A DNA stretch of 64,000 nt from assembly GCA_049889695.1 (NCBI GenBank), contig JBMHCX010000018.1, positions 186,001 to 250,000 on the forward strand. The letters are read 5' to 3'. The translations under genes were made by a program, and so were the position numbers. Positions within the stretch are counted from its first letter, which is position 1; each line of letters starts with the position of its first letter. Positions 54,901 to 63,955 of the stretch are shown one piece after another. Under the pieces are notes generated by a model. It was not told the DNA's origin and ran no database searches. It worked only from the letters and a program-made list of their open reading frames with translations. This DNA comes from WTJH01 sp049889695. Lineage in GTDB: Bacteria; Bacteroidota; Bacteroidia; Flavobacteriales; Flavobacteriaceae.

Positions 54901-57900
54901 ATGAATATAAAACCAGTTTTTCAACCAACGTTGAAACGGGAGAGTTTAGAGTGCAATTACTCCCCTTGAAATACGAACTAGATCAGAACGATTTATATAT
55001 TCCGAGCCAGCAAGACACCGATGTAAGACGATTCTTAGATGCCAATAGAATCTTAAACTTCAGTGCTATTCCTATTGCAACAGAAGATCACTTCGTCCAC
55101 CAAGGAGATACGATTGCAAGCTCTGATCCGTATCACTATCAGTCGAAATTCGTTTACCGAGCCGATCCTGAGATTAGAGTGATGGAACAAACCTCTGAAA
55201 CGAGTATAGAGATTAATGAAGAAACCTTCACAATCTCTAATACGAGTTACAATGTCTACCAACAGGGTGGCTGGTACTCCATTGAGGTGCAAAAGCAAGA
55301 GCGCTACACCAACTACGAAAAAGCACAAAACGAACAGGTAGATGTTGTTCCTGTAACCGATGGGGAATTAGTGGTTACCAATAATTTGGCTGAAACTAGA
55401 GCTGGAGGCGAATACCAAAGAGTCAACCAAGACGATCCGAGCGAAATTACCTACCACTTTAAAGCAGGTACGCCAAATACTGATGTAAACACCTCTTTCT
55501 TACAGACCCTGAATATGGTCTATCGACTGAATGGAAACGATATCAGTATCAGTGGATATCAACCCAATGGACTTATTTTAGGCTCTAAATCCAGCGGGGG
55601 AACAACTTTTGAAACCTCAGGTCCAGAAATCCCGGATATCATACTACGCGATCCTCCAGGATCTGAAAGTTCTGCTTCCATCACCAAAGGGTCTACCATT
55701 TCTATTTCTAGAAATCAAGGATTCTCATTCGAAAATGAAACTGAAGGGGAAGTAGAAGTAAAAGTAGGACTTAAAACAGGTGTCGGAGGGGGACTACTTG
55801 GACCCTTCGTAGAAAATGAAAACTATGCAGCGGTTCAGGCCGGTATAGGATTTAAGTTTGGCACCAGTAATGGTAGAGAACTCACCACTGAATATACCTT
55901 CGAACAAACCATCTCTACTAGCGACGATCCGGATTGGGTAGGATCTGATGCCGATTTATATATCGGTACTTCCTACAACCAATACTACGGTATCATGGAT
56001 AACCTGAAAGGTACTACCGGAGTAATAACGGATACTAATGGAAACTTATCCGTTGCCATTAATACCACCTCGGGAACCATGTATATTTCAAAGGCCAAGG
56101 CACTCTTTTTCTCACCTGGACAACAGAAAACCATTTTTGTTTACTCCCAGCGACAGTTGTTAGACGAAATCATTCCATTCTACAAAGAGATCTATGAAAA
56201 CTGGGAATGTATAGACGCTGGTACTGCCGATTGCCCACTTGAGATAGATGGTGATCTAAAGCCAAAATCTTGGTATTACTCTCAGTTCAATCTTTGGAGA
56301 AGAGTCATTCAAACGAATGAGCGACGGAAATATCTTGCCAATGCAGACAGAGGACGCTTAAAGAACGAAGTATTAGAATCCTTTGATGAAATCTTTACCG
56401 GAGACAGCGACCTAAGTCTAGTAGCTGGTGAAGGAGCGGTTTCTTATGAAACAGAAGACGGTACTCCAAAGTCTATAGACACTTCGGATCTTAGTCCGGA
56501 TGCTTTAACCCTCTTAAACCTAATCAATGAAAACTTCTATGAAAACATTTCATTTGATTCTGGTGTTGGAGAGATTTCTAAATCCATTACAACAGCGAAA
56601 ACAGTATCCGAAGATTATTCGTTTACGTACGAACTAAATGCTAGTATAGGACTAGAGATCGGCGTGGATATCGCCGGTTCAGGAACCACCTTCAATCTGA
56701 AAAATTCAAGTACTGCGGCTTGGGAATTTAGTGGTAACGACACCAAATCGAACTCCGTAGAAGTCGGTTATAGTCTAGTCGATGGAGACGATTACAATAA
56801 ATTAAGTGTCGATGTAGTCAATGCCTTCGATGGTAGTGGTCCGATATTTGTGACTAAGGGAGGAGAAACTTCCTGTCCTGTAGAGGAAGTGAGTATGTCT
56901 TACTTCTTTAACCCGACCGAGCAACCGCTAAGCGATGATCCTACCACCCGTATCGACCCACTGGAAGAAAACGACAAAGTTGAGTTATCCAAAGGAACTG
57001 TACCGGTCGAAGTACCACTTATCCAAGCGGAACAAACCAGTATAGCGGGGGTTCAAGAAGCTGGAGCTGCAGAATTTATTCTCAGCCTCCGAAACGATTC
57101 TGTTTTGGAACCTGAAGAATCCGATTTTATTCTTTATGTAGATCAAACGACCAACCCAGATAATGCTATCATCAACTTAGATGAAACAGGTACTCCTTTC
57201 TACATGGATGGTGGAAATACAGTCCAGTATACACTTACCCTTGAAAAGGGAGCTCGTGATGTGTATGAGTACGAAGATATCCGCATCGTATTCGAATCCA
57301 TGTGTGATGACGACTTATCCGATGAAATCTTTATCTCCGCAAGCTTTATAGAATCTTGTTCTAAGGTGGATATCTTATCCCCTCAAAACAATTGGGTAAT
57401 TAATGGAGAAAACGCATACAATGTGGCCGGAGAATCCATACCATTAACCATTGAGTTACAATCCTTCGATACGGATGTAGATAACTTCGAAAGAATTGAT
57501 CTAGAATACCGAATGAAAGGAGCTCCAACATGGACCAACTTACGCACATTTGTAAGCAGCACAACCATCTTAAACAATATGATTGCTAATGGTGAAACAA
57601 ACGTTGAAACCATTACCTCAACTGAATTTACATTCGATTGGGATATTGCTGGTCTGGGACTACCCGATGGTTCCTACGAAATACAAGCGAGAACATCTTG
57701 TCTGAACGATACAGAATATATTGCTGAAGTCATTTCCGGTAAAGTAGACCTTTCTGCTCCTGTTCTCTTCGGAACACCTGAGCCTACCGATGGAATTCTT
57801 TCAATGGGAGATGATATTCGTGCCCGCTTCAGTGAAGATGTAAAAGCCAATGGAACACTGACGCTTTACGATTTTAAAGTACAGCGAAATCAGCTGCCTG

Positions 57901-60900
57901 TAAACCATGAAGTCTCTTTAGCGTTCAACGGAGACGACAATATTGGAGAGATAGAAAAGCCTTATTTGCAATCGGGCGACTTTGGATTAGAGTTTTGGCT
58001 GCAAAACAACACATCAACAGGTGTATCAGCTGAATTTATCTCACAATCAGGAGGGGTAAATGTTCGATTGAATGGCAACCAAATGACCTTTATGTTAGGA
58101 GCGGAGTCTATTTCTACAAATATTGCTTCAGACGGACAATTCCATCACTATGCCCTATCCTATGATTCAGATAGCGGGGCGATGACCATCATAGAGAATG
58201 ATCTAGTTTTGGAAAATAGCTCAGTTACACAGGGTATGAACTTTGCAAGTAATCAGTCCATTTTTGTCGGAGGTGATAATTTCCGCGGAAATGTCCACGA
58301 TCTACGCTTGTGGAAAAAAGTTATTTCTCGTGAAACAGCGGTAGCCTACATGAATGAGAATCTCAGTGGAAATGAGAGAAACCTGATTGGTTACTGGCCA
58401 ATGAACGAAGGACACGGGCTACTGGCGCACGACTTGTCGCGCTCCAAACATATGGGTCTGTCGAACATCGACTGGAATATATTCCCAAGAACAGATTCAT
58501 ATGCCTTTGACGGAACCAATTATTTAATGCTCGACAACGTGAGTAAGTCTATAGTCACAAACGATATGGACATGACTTTAAGCCTGTGGTTTAAAGCCGA
58601 CCAAGCAGGAGAATATACTTTGGTGTCGAATGGTCGAGGAGACTTGTCGGACACACAGGCCTCTTCTGGCTATCGCAATAAATGGTCCTTGAACATGGGT
58701 GCCAATGGTGTACTGTCGCTACAAGCAGAAAATGAAACGTATGCCTTTGGTGATATTGATGTAGCTGACCAGCAATGGCACCACGCTGCCATTGTCGTTC
58801 GCAGAAATGGTAACCTACTGCTCTTTGTCGACGGACAACGAGAAGCTGCCTACAGCAATTCAGCACTTGGCGGATTCTCTGGAAGCGCAATTTTCGTTGG
58901 AGCTAGAGGGCAACTTCAGAACGGAGGTGCCGTTAATGTTGACCGCTACTTTGTTGGAAACATCGACGAACTACGCTTATGGAGTTTGGCCAAAACTGCC
59001 GATCAGATAGAAGAAGATCGCTTCTTTGAAGCAGACTATGAATCTATCGGAATGTTGCTCTATGCTCCATTCGATGCACCTGCTCAGGCCAATAGTAATG
59101 GACCAAAATATTGGTATCCCTACAATAGTACTGAAATGCGTAGCGATTATGCCAACCTTGCCTCCTCTACTCTAGCCTATTCTAATGTATCGCCACCGCT
59201 TAAACCTAAACGACCTACAGAGCGTTTGGTGGTAGATGCTGTGATCAACGGAGATGAGGTATTACTTACGCCTCAGATTTCTGACTGGGCAAGTATTGAA
59301 AACAAAATCGCTTACATATCCATTGCTAATCTGTATGATCTTTCTGATAACCGTCAGAAATCTCCAGTAACATGGACGGCCTTTATAAACAAAAATCCAT
59401 TGAAGTGGTTCATTGAAGGAGAAGGCGATGAAGTGGAATATGTCAAAGAAGAAGGAGCCAATTTCGAATTCGAAGTGACCATTCGTAACCGCAGTGGAAT
59501 TGGACAACCATACGAGCTCTTGGGGCCAAGTTGGATTACTTTCTCTGAGCCAACAGGAAGTGTTCCACCGAGTGGAACCATCCGCGTAAAAGCCAGCGTT
59601 GAAAAAGAGATTTCTTCTGGTGTCTTTGAAGATCAAATTGTGTTGAGTTCTGATTATAATTTTGATGAGCGTTTAACCATTAAACTTCGAGTTACAGCTC
59701 CAGAACCAAATTGGAATCTGACCCCTGCAGAATTCGAGCAGTCCATGACACTGATCGGGAAAGTACGTATCAACAACGCCTTCAGTAATGACCCTTATGA
59801 CCGACTAGTCGCCTACAGAGACGGGGAAGTACGCGGAGTTGTTGGACTTACGTACGATGCAGATTACGACGACTACTTCGCCCTACTAACAGTCTACAGC
59901 CACCCCGATGATGCTTCTGATGTAAGCTTTAAAATCTGGGATGCCTCTGCTGGAAGAATCAAAAATGCAACGGTGAACTTGGCAGAATCCATCCCATTTG
60001 TTCAAGATGGTCTACAAGGGAACTTCCAAGCGCCATTGGTGTTCGACAACACTAACCTGGAAACACAAGAGATTAGCTTTAACAAGGGTTGGACATGGAT
60101 TTCCTTTAATGTAGAAGCGAATACCTTCTCTTCTACTAACGATCTGTTTGCTGATATTTCAGGAGAGACTTCTGATATCATCCAATCCATAGGACCAGCA
60201 CGATTCGACCAATATGAGGAAAATGAAGCCGATCCATCGCTCAGCGGATGGTTTGGAACTATTTCGGCCAACACTGGTGTACAGACGACCAAGATGTATA
60301 AAGTACGTCTCTCAACTGGACAAAAACTTGCCATCTCTGGACGCCCTGTAGACATCAATCAGTGGAATTTCCCTATCCAACAAAACTGGAACTGGTTACC
60401 ATTTGTGGTGGGAAGAAATGTGCCGATCAACGATGCATTGTCTAACTTCAATCCTCAAGTGGGAGATCTAATTAAGTCTCAGACGCAATTTGCGGTCTAT
60501 GACGGTGTTAATGGTTGGAAAGGCTCTCTGACCTATTTGTTCTCTGGTCAGGGGTATATGCTGAAAGCTTCTACAGCACAAAACTTTAGTTATCCAAGTT
60601 ATTTAAATCTTACGGATAAGGATCTCGACGATAACGAAGCCGTAGATACCATTGATCCGCGTTTTGCGAAGTTCCAATCCAATATGAACTTGATAGCAGA
60701 AGTTCCTGCTAAGTACGACGGAATTGAAGTTTTTAACGCCAAAGGAGAATTGGTAGGAGAAGCAAATACTGTTTCTACAAACACCGAAGGACGTAGTCGA
60801 ATTTATGCTACCGTTTATGGAAATAATATAGCAGGACTAAAAGTATACTTCGTTAAAGGAGATCAGCGGAAAATTTCTAAATCGACGCTGACCTTTGTCC

Positions 60901-61211
60901 CCGATGCTTTGTATGGAACACTAGAAGAACCATTGATTCTAGAAGATGATTTGGTCATTCGATCCTCCTTCGATGCATCTCCAAACCCATTCAAAGACAT
61001 TATTGAAGTTGGGTTCACATCTGAAACTATTGGGCAAGGACTTCTGTATGTATACGACCTTAACAACCGTGAAATTGTTTGCGAAAGCATACAGGTACAA
61101 AGAGGGGAGAATAGAAAAACCCTACAGCTACCCGCTGTTGATCAAGGAACTTATATCCTACAACTCCATCTGAAAGGAGCCATCTATTCTAAAATGCTGA
61201 TCAAAGAATAG
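51906..61211 (+). CDS. Giant T9SS-secreted multidomain protein with three LamG-like domains
   Basis: A 3101-residue protein with a Sec signal (cleavage near SFAQQ) and a T9SS type A C-terminal sorting domain (about 3022-3101: SPNPFKDIIEVGF ... GTYILQLHLKGAIYSKMLI). Between these: an N-terminal beta-rich region, an FN3-like domain (about 296-386), a carboxypeptidase-regulatory-like fold starting at about 392 that is split by a LamG-like domain (about 433-645), a second such fold at about 780-900, and a large central region of unknown fold (about 1060-1750). Two more LamG-like domains follow (about 2005-2169, 2198-2392), with a domain (about 2600-2718) shared with the next gene. It should be exported across the outer membrane and attached to the surface or released. 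The ligand is unknown. Confidence 0.9.
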   Translation: MKLKSFIKACALLGFYSSFAQQEGVQSVISAAAEINEFNSISITTSASLNTEPNTTYSSDWVTILPGANAYNEIDLNRISFAQRYISGPPPTYTFTGNAIEPQSGGIFEASTTTVLGNIKEKYWIYYQKKWQNYYYTLTRAYAVAVEFRLNNGDLQYRQGNARNGYYRAYKNPQWAQYNVGLPTPGASDFNDTYFDDESNWYNSTGGTIGNNYHRVDLVEINYRNSTTNTTFNLAEASMHVGIPFLGIMTTPPFDQSDQLTYTQDLSYDFGFPWGISYLPKTFQLFGSNGEKGVTASKGYYSDRIELEWRIFNNQDRITGFEIYRTEDLESDNPSWGLPIKNVSSSNNTFTDLSTDGGKLYRYKIKALGVVTGDPDTLYDTYIEAIGYRNPTGIITGNVSYEGGNPVKNVTISAVPEGGYTAFGSSLLVPANGYITIPKFHENLADKFSLQTWVKPRSAPVAATSNTLSPDISLFSLKSSTGEMSYVQLGIESLTTLELSYEDYSIALNGHYPNGKIDNKGDDIMAPVSEFHEQFNHISINFNADNDPEFFVNGRKIDQDYIETINDYVTENIVAENASSTVATSTLTIDGSGTVDVSMDAQGNSQSFMSILIGGGIEAYFDEVRFYSTTQTSDEILKDFKRYLKGNETNIHTYLRFNETTGFYSYDLAHKGFTFYGNDAELKSDDFDDDDQMASWETEESEKPTFEQLGIQGVTDENGNYVVAAVPYQGTGETYLITPSLGKHKFSPNQELAFIGEGSEVLNNVDFTDKSSFTFRGRVLYDSRGIFPEGPDSDDVTGDIKDNEAYNAYVVGDLKYPKGEYWAEFGTGTESATIVRLNRYAPIPLEGANIYVDNQIVISSQNLPIETDKEGRFTIEVPIGLHTIKVLKNGHIFEHAGKYPKNDTIIENGETKEVVTLFDFFEDQEEEVVFLDNTKVDYVGRVVGGTTEAEKLLGFGLDGVASYQESPTSEEIIYSSQNNIGTASITLGYRQPGVTTITNEYKTSFSTNVETGEFRVQLLPLKYELDQNDLYIPSQQDTDVRRFLDANRILNFSAIPIATEDHFVHQGDTIASSDPYHYQSKFVYRADPEIRVMEQTSETSIEINEETFTISNTSYNVYQQGGWYSIEVQKQERYTNYEKAQNEQVDVVPVTDGELVVTNNLAETRAGGEYQRVNQDDPSEITYHFKAGTPNTDVNTSFLQTLNMVYRLNGNDISISGYQPNGLILGSKSSGGTTFETSGPEIPDIILRDPPGSESSASITKGSTISISRNQGFSFENETEGEVEVKVGLKTGVGGGLLGPFVENENYAAVQAGIGFKFGTSNGRELTTEYTFEQTISTSDDPDWVGSDADLYIGTSYNQYYGIMDNLKGTTGVITDTNGNLSVAINTTSGTMYISKAKALFFSPGQQKTIFVYSQRQLLDEIIPFYKEIYENWECIDAGTADCPLEIDGDLKPKSWYYSQFNLWRRVIQTNERRKYLANADRGRLKNEVLESFDEIFTGDSDLSLVAGEGAVSYETEDGTPKSIDTSDLSPDALTLLNLINENFYENISFDSGVGEISKSITTAKTVSEDYSFTYELNASIGLEIGVDIAGSGTTFNLKNSSTAAWEFSGNDTKSNSVEVGYSLVDGDDYNKLSVDVVNAFDGSGPIFVTKGGETSCPVEEVSMSYFFNPTEQPLSDDPTTRIDPLEENDKVELSKGTVPVEVPLIQAEQTSIAGVQEAGAAEFILSLRNDSVLEPEESDFILYVDQTTNPDNAIINLDETGTPFYMDGGNTVQYTLTLEKGARDVYEYEDIRIVFESMCDDDLSDEIFISASFIESCSKVDILSPQNNWVINGENAYNVAGESIPLTIELQSFDTDVDNFERIDLEYRMKGAPTWTNLRTFVSSTTILNNMIANGETNVETITSTEFTFDWDIAGLGLPDGSYEIQARTSCLNDTEYIAEVISGKVDLSAPVLFGTPEPTDGILSMGDDIRARFSEDVKANGTLTLYDFKVQRNQLPVNHEVSLAFNGDDNIGEIEKPYLQSGDFGLEFWLQNNTSTGVSAEFISQSGGVNVRLNGNQMTFMLGAESISTNIASDGQFHHYALSYDSDSGAMTIIENDLVLENSSVTQGMNFASNQSIFVGGDNFRGNVHDLRLWKKVISRETAVAYMNENLSGNERNLIGYWPMNEGHGLLAHDLSRSKHMGLSNIDWNIFPRTDSYAFDGTNYLMLDNVSKSIVTNDMDMTLSLWFKADQAGEYTLVSNGRGDLSDTQASSGYRNKWSLNMGANGVLSLQAENETYAFGDIDVADQQWHHAAIVVRRNGNLLLFVDGQREAAYSNSALGGFSGSAIFVGARGQLQNGGAVNVDRYFVGNIDELRLWSLAKTADQIEEDRFFEADYESIGMLLYAPFDAPAQANSNGPKYWYPYNSTEMRSDYANLASSTLAYSNVSPPLKPKRPTERLVVDAVINGDEVLLTPQISDWASIENKIAYISIANLYDLSDNRQKSPVTWTAFINKNPLKWFIEGEGDEVEYVKEEGANFEFEVTIRNRSGIGQPYELLGPSWITFSEPTGSVPPSGTIRVKASVEKEISSGVFEDQIVLSSDYNFDERLTIKLRVTAPEPNWNLTPAEFEQSMTLIGKVRINNAFSNDPYDRLVAYRDGEVRGVVGLTYDADYDDYFALLTVYSHPDDASDVSFKIWDASAGRIKNATVNLAESIPFVQDGLQGNFQAPLVFDNTNLETQEISFNKGWTWISFNVEANTFSSTNDLFADISGETSDIIQSIGPARFDQYEENEADPSLSGWFGTISANTGVQTTKMYKVRLSTGQKLAISGRPVDINQWNFPIQQNWNWLPFVVGRNVPINDALSNFNPQVGDLIKSQTQFAVYDGVNGWKGSLTYLFSGQGYMLKASTAQNFSYPSYLNLTDKDLDDNEAVDTIDPRFAKFQSNMNLIAEVPAKYDGIEVFNAKGELVGEANTVSTNTEGRSRIYATVYGNNIAGLKVYFVKGDQRKISKSTLTFVPDALYGTLEEPLILEDDLVIRSSFDASPNPFKDIIEVGFTSETIGQGLLYVYDLNNREIVCESIQVQRGENRKTLQLPAVDQGTYILQLHLKGAIYSKMLIKE

Positions 61212-61213
61212 TT

Positions 61214-62989
61214 ATGTTAGCTAGATCCATACGTAGATTCTTCTTCGGTTTAAGTATACTCATTCAATCGATCCTGTGGGGGCAAGCCCCCACTTGGTCG
61301 GTAGATGAATCGCTATTTGAATATAGCATGACTTTTATTGCACGAATAAATATTGGAGGGCAGACCTTAACCTCTGCTTCTGATATTGTGGGGGCCTTTG
61401 TGGGAACTGAATGTAGAGGAGTTGCCAACCCAACCTATATCTCGGCTTCTGACAATTATTACGTATACCTCACCCTTTTTTCAAATACGCCAGGGGAAAC
61501 CATGACGTTTAAGGTATACAAGGCAGACACCAATGAAGAAATAACCATCAGTCGAACAGTCGACTTTGAAGCAAATCAACATGTTGGTTCTCGATTCCAA
61601 TCCTATGTGGTAGCTGAACCTCCCCTGCGCTCGGGGGCTAATCTGAATTCGTTCGGATTTAGTGGTATCGCAGCGGATTCCTTAAACATTGGCTCCAATG
61701 TCTTGCAATTTTATTTGCCCTATGATGAGGATATTACTGGCCTAACACCCACCTTTGAAATGAGTGAGGGAGCAAAAGCCTTTATCCGACAAACTGAACA
61801 AGTTTCAGGCGTGGGTGTTCGTGATTTTAGCGCAGCTGTCACCTATCAGATTCTTTCAGAAGATGAATTCAGCCTAAACGAATATCGTATTGAAGTCCAA
61901 AATTCACCTCCCCCCTCTGCTGGTGGTGGAGCTGGAGGTGGCTCCGGCGGAGCTGGAAGCGGTTCGGGCGAAGGGGAAGACACCGATGAAGATTCCGATA
62001 ATCCGGTGTTTACCATTTCGGAATCCAACAGGTTCACCCAGGTCAATGAAGGAGGTGCAACGGATGATTTTATCATTGTAGTGTACCAACAGCCTGAAAA
62101 TCAGATTGTTTTTAGCATTACCTCGTCGGATACTTCCGAGGTGACAGTACCCACAAATGAACTGATTTTCACTCGCGATAATTGGAATTATGCGCAATAT
62201 GTTCAGGTGCAAGGGGTAGACGATGATCTTAGAGATGGCGACCAACAAACAGTGGTCACCGTAGCGATAGATCCATCTCGGTCCGATGCCGCCTTTGCAG
62301 AAGTTGAGCCTATTGAAATACTTGTGACTAATTTGGACGACGAAAACACACCCGGAATATTAGTCGAAGAGACCAATGGATCTACTCAGGTTGATGAAAC
62401 AGGAAGTTCGGACAGTGTTTTTATCCGATTGGCCACTGAACCTCAGCAGGGAAATGTTGTTTTAGATATCCAGGTAGATGATGATACGGAAATACAAACC
62501 AATGTAGACCGACTTCGATTCACTGCTAACGACTGGTATCTTCCCCAACAAGTAACAGTCACCGGAGTTGATGACATCCTCACCGATGGGAGTCAAAAAA
62601 GCAATATCATTATCGCTGTGATCGATAATGAATCGGACGATGCCTTTGATCCGCTTGAAGATATACGTATTCAAGTCATCACAACAGACGATGACGAAGG
62701 ACAAGACAACCAAAACCCCGGGGGTGACGATGACGACGATGAACCTACCGAAGAGCCTCCTGCCCCTCCTCTTTTCTACAAAAAAGATGCTGTTTGTTAC
62801 TATGGTGGAGCCATAAAAGTAAGCTATGAAGTGGAAGGAACTTCGGTAATTTTAAACCTGAATGGCAATCGACTTTCGACAAGACAAATCGACAATGGTG
62901 AAACTATTTTTGACGATATACAACAGGGCTCATACGTAGTAGAAGTGGCTGGTCGTGTTAAAGTTGTAAACATAGGATTAGATGAATAG
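61214..62989 (+). CDS. Secreted protein with glycine-rich linker and Calx-beta-like repeats
   Basis: A 591-residue protein that begins 2 bp after the giant gene. The signal peptide ends near LWGQA. Residues of about 26-136 (PTWSVDESLFEYSMTF, RGVANPTYISASDNYY, FKVYKA) match a domain near the end of the giant protein. A middle region leads into a Gly/Ser-rich linker (about 236-256, starting SAGGGAGGGSGGAG). After it come two tandem repeats with NEGGATDDF, RDNWNYAQYVQVQGVDDD and ANDWYLPQQVTVTGVDD, resembling Calx-beta or cadherin-like calcium folds. A Gly/Asp/Pro-rich linker and a final beta domain with a Cys (AVCYYGG) follow. I see no canonical type A or B sorting signal, so the final domain could be an unusual anchor. 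Confidence 0.82.
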   Translation: MLARSIRRFFFGLSILIQSILWGQAPTWSVDESLFEYSMTFIARINIGGQTLTSASDIVGAFVGTECRGVANPTYISASDNYYVYLTLFSNTPGETMTFKVYKADTNEEITISRTVDFEANQHVGSRFQSYVVAEPPLRSGANLNSFGFSGIAADSLNIGSNVLQFYLPYDEDITGLTPTFEMSEGAKAFIRQTEQVSGVGVRDFSAAVTYQILSEDEFSLNEYRIEVQNSPPPSAGGGAGGGSGGAGSGSGEGEDTDEDSDNPVFTISESNRFTQVNEGGATDDFIIVVYQQPENQIVFSITSSDTSEVTVPTNELIFTRDNWNYAQYVQVQGVDDDLRDGDQQTVVTVAIDPSRSDAAFAEVEPIEILVTNLDDENTPGILVEETNGSTQVDETGSSDSVFIRLATEPQQGNVVLDIQVDDDTEIQTNVDRLRFTANDWYLPQQVTVTGVDDILTDGSQKSNIIIAVIDNESDDAFDPLEDIRIQVITTDDDEGQDNQNPGGDDDDDEPTEEPPAPPLFYKKDAVCYYGGAIKVSYEVEGTSVILNLNGNRLSTRQIDNGETIFDDIQQGSYVVEVAGRVKVVNIGLDE

Positions 62990-63116
62990 ATTTAAATCAC
63001 TTTTGATCGCTGTAGTCCTGATGGCTTTTGTCGTCTCTTCATTAAAGGCGTGTAAAAAAGATTCTAGCGACCCTTGTTTGGACCGTGTTAGGGAAGATTT
63101 TCAGTTAGTTCCCTAG
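62982..63116 (+). CDS. Mini-lipoprotein (44 residues)
   Basis: ATG 62982 overlaps the last codons of the 591-residue gene, and the frame runs to TAG 63114-63116. The product starts MNRFKSLLIAVVLMAFVVSS with lipobox SLKAC (Cys25), then a short Lys-, Asp- and Cys-bearing tail (KKDSSDPCLDRV) that ends at LVP. It is a clean Bacteroidota-style lipoprotein signal with only about 20 mature residues. The overlap suggests translational coupling to the surface operon. Role unknown; anchoring or assembly of the surface proteins is a guess. It is convergent with the gene ending at 63119. Confidence 0.6.
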   Translation: MNRFKSLLIAVVLMAFVVSSLKACKKDSSDPCLDRVREDFQLVP

Positions 63117-63118
63117 GA

Positions 63119-63955
63119 CTAGTACAAAGACAAGCTTGTGTAAAATAAGAGTAGGCCAGCATAGATCCATGCAAATGACCTAGAGTGTTCATTGACCTGG
63201 CTTAAGGCTAATAGTGACACCAAACTGAGGAAGGTAAACTCAGTAGTGGCCAGGGGAACCAAGAAGATAAACAACAAGACTATAATATGAGTCATTTTGG
63301 TCCAAGGCGTCCAAAATAAGAAGCTGACCAGCAGCTCTAAAATTACAGCTGTCCAAGTATAGAGTTTAAAAAATGGCAATAAATCTAGAGGCCCTTTATC
63401 TAGGGTAATGGAGCCCTTATTTCTTTGAAACAACCCCTCTAGCGCATTCACATTATCAGCAGTTAGGACCGAATAACTTTCATACACATATGGGGTGACA
63501 GATTCGAATAGCATATTGTTGACCCACATATAGTAGTAAACACTTCCATTCATCAGGTCGGAAGACTGCAGTTTATAGATAGCTGCTACCAACATAATAA
63601 TAGAAAAATACACTTTGTAAACCTGTGCTTCTTGCTGCTCGTTCAATTTAAAATATATATGAAAAACCTTGGACAACAACAGATAAAAAATCAAAAAGTG
63701 ATGATTGGCTAAAAGAGGATATCCATTTTTAGTCAATAGATATAGACCCGCTAAAACAGCCCAAAACACTAGGTTTTTTCGCAAATGGATTTGGGGTAAA
63801 AATCCTGCAAAACAAAGCGCGATAAAAATGACATTGATCCATTTATGAGGATCGTGGATGACTTCACAAATAACGATGACCAAGAGAAAAAAGTCCAATT
63901 GCTTCTTCCAGAAATCAGTAGTGAAAACTAGCCCTAAATGATTCGAAGTCGTCAT
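63119..63955 (-). CDS. Polytopic membrane protein (HTTM-like, family uncertain)
   Basis: A 278-residue protein with about seven or eight hydrophobic segments. The aromatic, helix-rich layout (IYFKLNEQQEAQVYKVYFSI, SSDLMNGSVYYYMWVN) vaguely resembles the HTTM (horizontally transferred transmembrane) proteins related to vitamin-K-dependent gamma-carboxylase, but I cannot confirm it. It has no partner gene within the window and ends 2 bp from the mini-lipoprotein stop. The 63956-64000 upstream tail is too short to judge a promoter. Confidence 0.6.
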   Translation of the reverse strand: MTTSNHLGLVFTTDFWKKQLDFFLLVIVICEVIHDPHKWINVIFIALCFAGFLPQIHLRKNLVFWAVLAGLYLLTKNGYPLLANHHFLIFYLLLSKVFHIYFKLNEQQEAQVYKVYFSIIMLVAAIYKLQSSDLMNGSVYYYMWVNNMLFESVTPYVYESYSVLTADNVNALEGLFQRNKGSITLDKGPLDLLPFFKLYTWTAVILELLVSFLFWTPWTKMTHIIVLLFIFLVPLATTEFTFLSLVSLLALSQVNEHSRSFAWIYAGLLLFYTSLSLY

